A stretch of 64,000 nucleotides of DNA from Verrucomicrobiales bacterium (lineage in GTDB: Bacteria; Verrucomicrobiota; Verrucomicrobiia; Verrucomicrobiales; DEV007): assembly GCA_029213195.1 (NCBI GenBank), contig JARGNI010000023.1, positions 28,444 to 92,443 on the forward strand. The letters are read 5' to 3'. Below, piece by piece: positions 1 to 8,013 of this stretch. A program made the translations under genes and the position numbers. How positions within the stretch are numbered: the first letter of the stretch is position 1; the number at the start of each line of letters is the position of its first letter. The notes under the pieces were generated by a model. The model was not told the origin of the DNA. It did no database searches and saw only the letters and a list, made by a program, of their open reading frames with translations.

Positions 1-228
1 GAGGATGTGAACGGAAGCTTCGAGCAAATCGCCGGGCTCCAGGATGAATCGGGTCGAGTCTTTGGTCTCATGCCGCACCCCGAGAGATTTCTCCATCGCC
101 AGGATCACTACGATCCAGATTGGAGCCACCCGAGCGACGGAGACTCCGCGGAAGGAGAAGAAAACCGCGGAAGCGGGTATTATCTCTTTCGCTCTCTCTT
201 TGAATCTGTTACATCCGCATCATCATGA
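1..228 (+). CDS. purQ: Phosphoribosylformylglycinamidine synthase, glutaminase (PurQ-type) C-terminal end, partial
   Basis: Only the last 75 codons are in the window; the open frame runs in from base 1. The fragment contains GLMPHPER, the class I glutamine amidotransferase signature holding the catalytic His and Glu of the PurQ family, which supplies ammonia for the FGAR to FGAM step of purine synthesis. The stop TGA (226-228) overlaps the purM start by four bases (ATGA), so the two are translationally coupled. Whether the whole protein is a stand-alone PurQ or the end of a long PurL cannot be told from this fragment. The short insertion rich in Glu, Asp and Gly after the motif is not typical of short PurQ proteins. 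Confidence 0.85.
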   Translation, partial: EDVNGSFEQIAGLQDESGRVFGLMPHPERFLHRQDHYDPDWSHPSDGDSAEGEENRGSGYYLFRSLFESVTSASS

Positions 229-1220
229 GCTCCGAAGAATTCACCTACAAGGGAGCCGGCGTTGACATCGAAGAAGCCGCCGCGCTCGTCGGAGACATCG
301 GGGAACTGCGACGCAAGACGGAAGCGAACCGGTCGCTGATGCAGTCCTTCGGATTGTTTGCCGCCAGCTACGATCTCAGCGATTACAAGGAACCTGTCAT
401 CGTTACGGGTTGCGATGGGGTCGGCACCAAGTTGGAGCTTCTTCTCGAACACGACCAGTTGGAGATCGCAGGAAAAGATCTCGTCGCGATGAGCGTGAAT
501 GACATTCTCACCACGGGTGGGGATGCGTTGCTCTTTCTCGACTACGTCGGTGTCGGACGAATCGACAAGACCAAGATCAAGCGACTCATTGCGGGAATGG
601 CGGAATACCTCGCCGATTGCGACTGCATTCTCGCCGGGGGTGAAACGGCCGAGATGCCGGGGATCGTTCCTGACGGAGTGATCGAACTCAGTGGGTTCTG
701 TGTGGGAGCGGCCGAGAAACCCGATCTCATCGATCCTTCTCAGATTCAAGTCGGTGACAAGTTGGTCGGCTATCCTTCCGATGGATTTCACGCGAACGGG
801 TGGAGCTTGATCCGGAAAATTCTCGCCGCGAATCCCGGTCTGATCGAAGATCACGAGTGGCCCGAATTTCTCGCTCCGACCCGCCTCTATCACGATGTCG
901 TTGCCGGATTGCGTGAGCGCTCTCTCAATGTTCGTGCCATGGCCCACAACACCGGTGGCGGTCTTCCCGAGAACCTCGAACGACTGCTTGGAGACAAAGG
1001 AGCGACGCTGGAGATTCCACGATGGGAACTCGGTGCCGTTGGAAAAGTGCTGCAGTTTGTCGAGGATGCCGAGGCCGTGAAGACCTTCAACATGGGGTGG
1101 GGCTGGATCGTCGTCGTCCCCGCCAACGAGGCAGGGGAGGCCGCTTCCTTTCATGAAGGAGCTCGCATCCTGGGAGAAGTCGACACCACCGGTACGGTGA
1201 ACGTTTCGATTGCATCATGA
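225..1220 (+). CDS. purM: Phosphoribosylformylglycinamidine cyclo-ligase (AIR synthetase)
   Basis: Catalyses ATP-dependent closure of FGAM to aminoimidazole ribotide, the fifth step of purine synthesis, in the cytoplasm. At 331 residues it is close to the usual 340-350. Family motifs are visible in order: DGVGTKLELL near residue 67, GGETAEMPG near 139, and HNTGGGLPENLER near 241. The ATG at 225 overlaps the purQ stop, and its own TGA (1218-1220) overlaps the purF start at 1217, so purQ-purM-purF form one translationally coupled block. Nothing unusual was seen in the sequence. Confidence 0.96.
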   Translation: MSSEEFTYKGAGVDIEEAAALVGDIGELRRKTEANRSLMQSFGLFAASYDLSDYKEPVIVTGCDGVGTKLELLLEHDQLEIAGKDLVAMSVNDILTTGGDALLFLDYVGVGRIDKTKIKRLIAGMAEYLADCDCILAGGETAEMPGIVPDGVIELSGFCVGAAEKPDLIDPSQIQVGDKLVGYPSDGFHANGWSLIRKILAANPGLIEDHEWPEFLAPTRLYHDVVAGLRERSLNVRAMAHNTGGGLPENLERLLGDKGATLEIPRWELGAVGKVLQFVEDAEAVKTFNMGWGWIVVVPANEAGEAASFHEGARILGEVDTTGTVNVSIAS

Positions 1221-3142
1221 GTGATCCGATCCATCACGAGTGTGGTCTCGCTATGGTGAGGCTGAAAAAGGATCTCGCGTGGTACAAGGACAAATACGGA
1301 ACCTGTCTCTGGGGATTTCAGCGTCTCTATCTCCTCATGGAGAAGCAGCACAACCGAGGCCAGGATGGTGTCGGGATCGGATGCTGCAAACTCGACATGC
1401 CCCTGGGGCGCCCCTATCTGTTTCGCGCCCGCAACGCGCGCCGGGATTCTCTCATCAAGTTGATGGAGGAGCAACTCAAGCGCATCAGCAAGCTGGAGCG
1501 AAGAGGGGTTCTTGATTCCAAGGATCCAGAGTCCTTCAAGAACAATTTCGATTTTGGCGGAGAGGTTCTCCTCGGGCATCTTCGGTATGGCACCTCGGGA
1601 ACTTTTGGTGAGGGGGGATGTCATCCCTATGTTCGACGGACGAACTACACCACGAAGACCATGATGGTCCTCGGGAATTTCAACATGACGAATGCCCGGG
1701 ATCTGAACCACCATCTCATCGATCGTGGACAGCACCCGGTTTTCGATACCGACACCCAGACAGTTCTCGAGGAGATCGGCTATCATCTCGACGAAGCCCA
1801 CGATGCCATCTATCGACGAGAGCGGGACAAGGGGACGGATGGACGGCTCATCCCAGGGATCATCTCCGAGGAGATCGATATTTCCCGCATTCTCCGTAAG
1901 TGCGGCGAGATCTGGGACGGGGGCTACTCCATCGCCGGCGTTGTCGGGAATGGAGACGGATTTGTTCTCCGGGATCCTACCGGGATTCGCCCTTGTTTCT
2001 ACTACGAGGACGAAGAGGTGATCGCTTTCGCGAGTGAGCGAGTGCCGCTGATGACGGTTTTCAATGCCGACATCGACCAGGTCCAGGAGCTTCCACCTGG
2101 ACATGTCGGAATGATGGATCATCGCGGTGGGTTCGAATTGCGTCGTTTCGCAGAGTCTCGGGAGATCCGCCCCTGCTCCTTCGAGAGAATCTACTTTTCC
2201 CGGGGAAATGATCCCGCCATCTACCAGGAGCGGATGAAGTTGGGGGAAAATCTTGTCCCGCGAATTTTCGAGCGGATCGAAGACGACTTCGACAAGACGG
2301 TATTCAGCTTTGTCCCCAACACGGCGGAGATCGCCTACCACGGGATGATGCATGGCCTGCGGAAGTTGCGACGGGATCAGGTCAAAGCCGAGATCCTGGG
2401 TGCGGCGGAACGAGGTGAGTTGAACGAAGAAACAATCGACAAGCTCATCCTCAAGAGCTGGCCTCGGGGAGAAAAAATCGCGCACAAAGACATCAAGCTC
2501 AGAACCTTCATTGCCCAAGAGAAAGGGCGCGACCAGATGGTGTCCCATGTCTACGACGTGACCTATGGCCAGATCGCTCCCGACGAGACCCTGGTCGTCC
2601 TCGATGACTCCATCGTTCGAGGCACCACCCTGAAGGATTCCATCATCAAGATTCTTTCCCGGCTGAATCCCAAGAAGATCATGGTCGTTTCGACGGCACC
2701 TCAGATTCGCTATCCGGATTGCTACGGGATCGACATGTCCCATCTCGGGAAGTTCATCGTCTTCCAGGCTGCTGTGAATCTTCTCGAGCGCGCCGGGCAG
2801 CACAACCTTCTCACCGATGTCTACTACCGGTGCCGGGAGGAATTGAAGAAGCCCGTAGAAGAGATGCGCAATCCCGTCAAGGCGGTCTACGAGCAGTTTA
2901 CCCAGGAAGAGCTTTCGGCCGAGATCAGTCGCATGGTTACTCCCGAGGATATTCCCTGGAAAGGCGAAGTCGAAGTGATTTATCAAACCGTCGAAGACAT
3001 GCGGGATGCGATCCCCTATCACAATGGCGATTGGTATTTCACCGGGGATTACCCGACTCCGGGTGGCTACAAGGTCGTGAACCAGGCCTTTGTCGGCTAC
3101 ATGGACAAGACGGGCGAACGCCCCTACGACATCCTGCTCTGA
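1217..3142 (+). CDS. purF: Amidophosphoribosyltransferase, long form
   Basis: First committed enzyme of purine synthesis: PRPP plus glutamine to phosphoribosylamine. The N-terminus is a class II (Ntn) glutaminase; the predicted nucleophile is Cys9 in HHECGLA, so an eight-residue propeptide ending in Glu would be removed, as in the Bacillus enzyme. The PRPP-binding motif VVLDDSIVRGTT lies near residues 459-470. At 641 residues the protein is about 150 longer than E. coli PurF and resembles the long form found in Bacteroidota. Extra sequence lies between the nucleophile and the glutamine site and at the C-terminus. It starts within the purM stop codon (ATGA). Confidence 0.93.
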   Translation: MSDPIHHECGLAMVRLKKDLAWYKDKYGTCLWGFQRLYLLMEKQHNRGQDGVGIGCCKLDMPLGRPYLFRARNARRDSLIKLMEEQLKRISKLERRGVLDSKDPESFKNNFDFGGEVLLGHLRYGTSGTFGEGGCHPYVRRTNYTTKTMMVLGNFNMTNARDLNHHLIDRGQHPVFDTDTQTVLEEIGYHLDEAHDAIYRRERDKGTDGRLIPGIISEEIDISRILRKCGEIWDGGYSIAGVVGNGDGFVLRDPTGIRPCFYYEDEEVIAFASERVPLMTVFNADIDQVQELPPGHVGMMDHRGGFELRRFAESREIRPCSFERIYFSRGNDPAIYQERMKLGENLVPRIFERIEDDFDKTVFSFVPNTAEIAYHGMMHGLRKLRRDQVKAEILGAAERGELNEETIDKLILKSWPRGEKIAHKDIKLRTFIAQEKGRDQMVSHVYDVTYGQIAPDETLVVLDDSIVRGTTLKDSIIKILSRLNPKKIMVVSTAPQIRYPDCYGIDMSHLGKFIVFQAAVNLLERAGQHNLLTDVYYRCREELKKPVEEMRNPVKAVYEQFTQEELSAEISRMVTPEDIPWKGEVEVIYQTVEDMRDAIPYHNGDWYFTGDYPTPGGYKVVNQAFVGYMDKTGERPYDILL

Positions 3143-3233
3143 TTCCTCTTGGGTGGAGATGCTGAAATCAAGGAGAGGGCGAGTTGTATTTCTTGAGAAA
3201 TGGTGGTTAATTAAGAAAGGTTAACTATTTGCC

Positions 3234-3371
3234 ATGAAGACGCTTGCCCTCCTTTCCATCGTTCTTTTCTTTCTCGCCACCGCAATGTTCACCAGCTCCT
3301 GCAGCACGGCGGAAGGATTCGGTCGGGACATGCAGTATCTCGGTCGTGCGATCGAGAATGCAGCAGACTGA
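3234..3371 (+). CDS. Entericidin A/B family lipopeptide
   Basis: A 45-residue ORF starting at ATG 3234 behind a weak AAAGG site and ending at TGA 3369-3371. It has a Lys at position 3, a hydrophobic stretch to about residue 20 and TSSC at 20-23, so lipidation at Cys23 is likely although the lipobox is not canonical. The mature part (STAEGFGRD, QYLGRAIENAA) has the order of the entericidin family: Cys, Thr-Ala-x-Gly-Phe-Gly, an acidic residue, then a short amphipathic helix. Entericidins are small outer-membrane lipoproteins linked to envelope stress or toxicity in stationary phase. It stands alone between purF and the next gene, with an AT-rich stretch just upstream that may hold its promoter. 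Confidence 0.8.
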   Translation: MKTLALLSIVLFFLATAMFTSSCSTAEGFGRDMQYLGRAIENAAD

Positions 3372-3504
3372 TCTCCGCTGTTTCTCGGAGAGCTCTTCTT
3401 CGGTTTTGGAGGGCGATTTCCGTCGGGACTCTTTCAGTTCCTTGATCAGGGAAACGGATTGTCGTTGAATCGCTCGTGACCTACCGGCTACATTCCGGTC
3501 TGTC

Positions 3505-6500
3505 ATGAAATTGTTCTCGCTCTCCGGTTTTCGGATTTCCCTTTTCCACGCTGGTCTTTTTGCGGCGACTTTCGCTTCAGCGGCGTTCGGCTCCGGATTT
3601 CCCGAGGTCTACAACAGCGAGAAAGACTCCACCCTCGATCCTCCATCCGCGGAGGAGGCGTTGGCGATGTGGGATCTGCCCGAGGGATTTTCGGTCGATC
3701 TTTTTGCGGCAGAACCCGAGGTGAGAAACCCGATCGCGATGGCGTGGGACCGCAAAGGTCGCATGTGGATTGCGGAGAACTACACCTACGCGGAGCGTGC
3801 ACAGCGTTTCGATCTCTCCCTGCGGGATCGAGTCCTCATTTTTCACGATGAGGATGGAGACGGGAAAGCCGATTCGAGAAAGGTCTTTACCGACGAGGTC
3901 CAGATGTTGACCAGTGTCGAGGTAGGGCGGGGTGGTGTCTGGCTGATGTGTCCTCCCCAGTTGCTGTTCGTTCCCGATGCGGACGGAGATGATGTTCCCG
4001 ACAGTGAGCCCGAGGTCGTTCTCGATGGGTTCACGGTGGCGCAGAGCAACTATCACAACTTTGCCAATGGGCTGCGTTGGGGGCCCGATGGCTGGCTCTA
4101 CGGTCGATGTGGTCATTCCTGCCCGGGGAATGTGGGGATTCCAGGAACTCCGGAGGCGGAGAGGATCCCGATCGACGGAGGGATCTGGAGGTTTCATCCG
4201 GAGCGAAAAGTGTTCGAGGTGCTCACGCATGGCACGACCAATCCTTGGGGACATGATTGGGATCGCCACGGCGAGCTCTTTTTCATCAATACCGTGAACG
4301 GTCACCTTTGGCATGGGATTCACGGAGCTCACTTCACGGAGAGCTTCGGTGCCGATCCCAATCCCCACGTCTACGAGCGCATTGATACCCACGCGGATCA
4401 CTATCACTACGATCGAAATGGCAGTTGGACTGATTCGCGGGGGGGCGCTGCCAACGAGTTCGGTGGGGGACACGCCCACATCGGCATGATGATCTACCAG
4501 GGCACTTCCTGGCCGGAGGCCTATCACGATCGGCTTTTCACGATCAATATGCATGGTCGTCGAACCAACGTGGAGCGTCTCGATCGAGAAGGGAGTGGAT
4601 TTGTCGGCCGACACGAACCCGATATTTTCCTGATGGGGGACGAGTGGTATCGCGGGATCGACATTCAGCCGGGGCCCGACGGAGCCGTCTATATCATCGA
4701 TTGGAGCGACACGGGCGAGTGTCACGAGCACACCGGGGTGCATCGAACCAGTGGGCGAATCTATCGGATTCAGTATCAGGGTGAGAAGCCTGCGACCGAC
4801 CTGGCTCTTCTCGAGAAAGTGACACCTGCAACCCTTAAGGCGATGCGGGGAGATCAACCCTGGCTGGACCGCCAGATCTGGGCCGGTGGGGGAGGCGAGG
4901 AGGACTGGGAGGCGCTACGCCCAAGTCTTCACTCGGTGGCGCTCTCCGTGGAAGAGGGGGCTCCTGCGCGTTTGCGAGCGCTCTGGGCTTCTGCGATGAC
5001 TGGAGGAGAGATTCCGGAATGGGAGACTCTGTTGCAAGACAGAGAAGAAAGCATCCGGGCCTTGACGATCCGGCTCCTCGTCGACGAACAGCCTCTCGAC
5101 ACCATTCTCGGACCGATGAAGGCACGCATGCCGGATCCCTTGCCGGCTGAAGTTTTCGAAGCCTTCCTCGCAAGAGCCGAGAAGGATGAATCGGGACTGG
5201 TTCGTCTCGCCCTTGCGTCGGCTCTTCAGAGGCTCCCCCTCGAACAACGTGCTACGCTGGGGCTTGCTCTCGCAGCTCGCAGCGAAGATGCCGGCGATCA
5301 CAATCTCCCCGAGATGGTCTGGTACGGGGTGAGTCCTCTCGCCGAGTCGGATTCTCCCGCGCTGGTCGAGATCGCGAAAGCCACCGAGTGGCCCGATCTG
5401 CTCCGATGGGTTGCGCGCAGCATCTCCAGTCGGATCGATACGAAGCCCGGTCCGCTGGAAGGATTGTTGAGCATTGTCGCGAAGAGTGAGGAAAATAAAC
5501 AGGCCGCTCTCCTGGAAGGCATGGACGACGGACTCCAGGGATGGCGAAAAGCTCCGAAGCCGGATGGGTGGGATGCCCTTTCCGCGACACTTGAGAAGGC
5601 GTCGAGTGATTCGGTCAGGGAACAGGCGAGAACTCTCAGTGTCCTCTTTGGCGATGGTCGTGCCCTCGATGAAATCAAGGCTGTCGCGATGAACCGTGAG
5701 ATCGATCACGCGATGCGGAAGGCCGCTCTCGAGACCCTGATCGAAAACCGTCCCGAAGACCTTCGAGAAATTTGTGAGTCACTTCTCGATGACCGACTTC
5801 TCAACACCACCGCAGTCAAGGGGCTGGCACTCTTCGATGATCCGGAGTTGGGAGCGGCACTGGCCAAACGCTATCGGAGGTTTTATCCAGGGGAGCGTCC
5901 TTCCGTGATCGAGACCCTGACATCCCGTCCCGCGTGGGCCGCTGCCCTTCTCGAAGAGATGGAGAAAGACAGGATTCCAAAGACTGATCTTACTGCTTTC
6001 CAGGCCCGGCAGGTCCGGGCCTTCGAGGACGAGAAGCTTTCTGCGAGACTGGCCCAAGTCTGGGGGGAAGTGAGAGAGTCCGACGAGGCCAAGCGAGCCC
6101 TCATCGAGGAGTGGACGAAAAAGCTGACGCCGGATGCGATCGACATGGCCGACCTGAAAAAAGGTCGGCAGCTCTATGCGGGGATCTGTGGGTCTTGTCA
6201 TCTCCTCTATGGAGAAGGGGGCAAGATCGGCCCCGACCTGACCGGTTCGGGCAGGTCGGAGTTGGAGTATCTTCTTGAGAATATCTTCGATCCGAATGCT
6301 GTCGTCAGTGCCGATTACCAGATGAGCATTCTCACGCTCAAGGATGGGCGAGTGCTGACTGGAGTCGTTGCCGGTGAGACCGACAAGGCGGTCGAGCTAC
6401 GACAGACCGAGGGGTCGGTCGCGATCGGAAAGGACGAGATCGAAAAACGTGAAGTCTCTCCCGTATCGATGATGCCCGAAGGCCTGCTGTTGGCGTTCGA

Positions 6501-6570
6501 GGAGGAACAGGTCCGCGATCTCATCGCTTACCTGATGCATCCCGTGCAGGTGACTTTGGGAGCCGAGTAA
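3505..6570 (+). CDS. PVC-type heme-binding CxxCH protein with membrane-bound-dehydrogenase-like propeller
   Basis: An exported 1021-residue protein (signal peptide about 1-29) in three parts. Residues about 50-430 form a beta-propeller like the putative membrane-bound dehydrogenase domain of Planctomycetes and Verrucomicrobia, with repeated Asp-rich loops (DEDGDGKAD, DADGDDVPD) and GRIYRIQY closing the propeller. The middle, about 430-870, is helical and HEAT-like. The C-terminus is a c-type cytochrome domain with CGSCH at residues 895-899 and a later Met-rich stretch (VSMMPEG) that could give the axial Met. The substrate is unknown in this family; sugar oxidation has been proposed because of resemblance to PQQ-dependent dehydrogenases. 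It appears to be a single-gene unit. Confidence 0.88.
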   Translation: MKLFSLSGFRISLFHAGLFAATFASAAFGSGFPEVYNSEKDSTLDPPSAEEALAMWDLPEGFSVDLFAAEPEVRNPIAMAWDRKGRMWIAENYTYAERAQRFDLSLRDRVLIFHDEDGDGKADSRKVFTDEVQMLTSVEVGRGGVWLMCPPQLLFVPDADGDDVPDSEPEVVLDGFTVAQSNYHNFANGLRWGPDGWLYGRCGHSCPGNVGIPGTPEAERIPIDGGIWRFHPERKVFEVLTHGTTNPWGHDWDRHGELFFINTVNGHLWHGIHGAHFTESFGADPNPHVYERIDTHADHYHYDRNGSWTDSRGGAANEFGGGHAHIGMMIYQGTSWPEAYHDRLFTINMHGRRTNVERLDREGSGFVGRHEPDIFLMGDEWYRGIDIQPGPDGAVYIIDWSDTGECHEHTGVHRTSGRIYRIQYQGEKPATDLALLEKVTPATLKAMRGDQPWLDRQIWAGGGGEEDWEALRPSLHSVALSVEEGAPARLRALWASAMTGGEIPEWETLLQDREESIRALTIRLLVDEQPLDTILGPMKARMPDPLPAEVFEAFLARAEKDESGLVRLALASALQRLPLEQRATLGLALAARSEDAGDHNLPEMVWYGVSPLAESDSPALVEIAKATEWPDLLRWVARSISSRIDTKPGPLEGLLSIVAKSEENKQAALLEGMDDGLQGWRKAPKPDGWDALSATLEKASSDSVREQARTLSVLFGDGRALDEIKAVAMNREIDHAMRKAALETLIENRPEDLREICESLLDDRLLNTTAVKGLALFDDPELGAALAKRYRRFYPGERPSVIETLTSRPAWAAALLEEMEKDRIPKTDLTAFQARQVRAFEDEKLSARLAQVWGEVRESDEAKRALIEEWTKKLTPDAIDMADLKKGRQLYAGICGSCHLLYGEGGKIGPDLTGSGRSELEYLLENIFDPNAVVSADYQMSILTLKDGRVLTGVVAGETDKAVELRQTEGSVAIGKDEIEKREVSPVSMMPEGLLLAFEEEQVRDLIAYLMHPVQVTLGAE

Positions 6571-6828
6571 CGAGTTGGATATCGTCCTTTGGCTTGCGAA
6601 GGTAGGGATTTCTGATCCGTTCACTGCCGTTCGACCAATCTTTCTCAGTCGCCCGTCGCAGCACCGAAAATTTTCTGGAAAACCGATTGGGAGCGCTCAG
6701 GAGAAGTGTTTTCCTGATCTGTTTCGCGGTCCACGATGGATTCGAGTCTGGTTGGAAGACTGGGCCGAATTGGACCATCATCCGAAATGATTACCTCAGT
6801 TAAGTCCATGTCTTCGCTTGTGACACGA

Positions 6829-7473
6829 TTAGGGTTTGATTTCATGAAAGTGTGGATCGGAACTCGGACGTATCGGTTTTCGAGTCGGAGGCTTCGATTG
6901 ACCTTCCGGCTGATGATAGGTCTTGAGCGTCAGGGGGAACATTCTGCTACGCATCCCTACGCGAAGGTCTTTGCGGATCTCAAAGTGGAGGTGGGCATCA
7001 TACATATTGCCCGGCCCTTTGCCAATTGTGCCCACTTGCTGACCGCGCGTAACCTGTTCGCCTTCTTTAATGAGTCTTGTTTTGAGGTGGGTGTAGAGTG
7101 AGTCGACAAACGCAATTTGACCATTCTTTTCCCGGTAGGCATGACGGACAATTACTGAATGGCCAAAGCCTCCCCCGTAATATTCTGAATAAACGACCAC
7201 TCCGTGGCCGATGACATAAACGGGGTCTCCTAGATCCGTGTCACCACCTCCATTCCCATTCCAATCGTCTCCCGCATGAGCGTAAGGGATCAAGCCGCGT
7301 GCCTTGTAGTATCCTTTTCCATCTGGTTTACCCACCGGGTAGTCAAAGCCGTCCGCGAGTCGAGCTTTGGCATACGGCTGAGCGTCGGTGACTCCTGCAA
7401 TTCCTAAGCCGAAAAGGCATAGGGCGAAGGTCCGCAAAGTGCGGATTGCTGGTTGGTTGTTCTGACTTGCCAT
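6829..7473 (-). CDS. M23 family metallopeptidase (LytM-like), secreted
   Basis: A 214-residue protein likely to cut peptidoglycan cross-links. The zinc site of family M23 is visible: His66 and Asp70 in HAGDD, and His161-x-His163 in HLHFEIR. The start was placed at ATG 7473 because it puts a hydrophobic stretch (residues 15-29) and a likely cleavage site after Ala at 30-32 near the N-terminus; a start at 7539 is also open and would add 22 residues before that signal. The tail after the catalytic domain is rich in Pro, Lys and Arg. By eye this gene and the next small one are lower in GC than their neighbours, compatible with later acquisition. Confidence 0.87.
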   Translation of the reverse strand: MASQNNQPAIRTLRTFALCLFGLGIAGVTDAQPYAKARLADGFDYPVGKPDGKGYYKARGLIPYAHAGDDWNGNGGGDTDLGDPVYVIGHGVVVYSEYYGGGFGHSVIVRHAYREKNGQIAFVDSLYTHLKTRLIKEGEQVTRGQQVGTIGKGPGNMYDAHLHFEIRKDLRVGMRSRMFPLTLKTYHQPEGQSKPPTRKPIRPSSDPHFHEIKP

Positions 7474-7592
7474 CTGCCCGCGGTCCGAGTAGGAGATGAA
7501 TTTCTCGTTACCTCCAGAACGGGGGCAAGTTCGATTCATTAGGAGCTTTTTTCAGCAGAGAAACAGACTTGGTTGATCCTGATGTAGCGTTC

Positions 7593-7907
7593 CTATTTCT
7601 TCGGGCGCTTGAACCATGAACTCATTTTTTTCACAGCCGCCGGTCCAATGCAGGCTGCTCCCACCCACCACGTGATTTGCATTCCTACGAAGAGGCTTCC
7701 ACCGAGGATCGCTTTTTGACCATCGGCGATGGGAAAGAATGGGATCGACAGCATCGTGAAGAAACAGACTCCTGAAAGGAGAATAAGGAGGACGCCCAAG
7801 CGAAAAATCCATCTCTTTGGTTCCTTGGTGTTTTTGTCAGAATCTGGAGGAGGGGACTTCAAAACCGGGATCGAACTATACACTTGGAAGGCGAAAAGAG
7901 GAGTCAA
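7593..7907 (-). CDS. Small membrane protein with two predicted helices, function unknown
   Basis: Up to 104 residues. After a polar, Pro- and Lys-containing N-terminus come two hydrophobic segments (about 33-58 and 68-91) and a basic end, WFKRPKK. The layout, with PIADGQKA between the helices, recalls the short domain appended to some transporters. The frame opens with TTG at 7907; a GTG at 7883 is an alternative, and no convincing ribosome binding site decides between them. It lies between treZ and the M23 gene on the same strand, with 119 bases between it and the peptidase start. No function is assigned. Confidence 0.65.
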   Translation of the reverse strand: MTPLFAFQVYSSIPVLKSPPPDSDKNTKEPKRWIFRLGVLLILLSGVCFFTMLSIPFFPIADGQKAILGGSLFVGMQITWWVGAACIGPAAVKKMSSWFKRPKK

Positions 7908-8013
7908 ACGGTTGAAGGAGGGCGGAAGCTCCGATTCAGGAATTCGTTTGAATTTGCGCCGACCCTTCTAGGAAGAGCCGCCGTGGGGCATCGCCTCGGA
8001 CGGGTTGGAGAGC

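Noticed and set aside
1151..3022. A 623-codon open frame antisense to purF
   Set aside because: purF has clear catalytic motifs on the other strand; the antisense product has no recognisable domain.
6645..6845. A 66-codon minus-strand frame after the M23 gene
   Set aside because: No recognisable features, overlaps the peptidase stop and has no supporting start signal.
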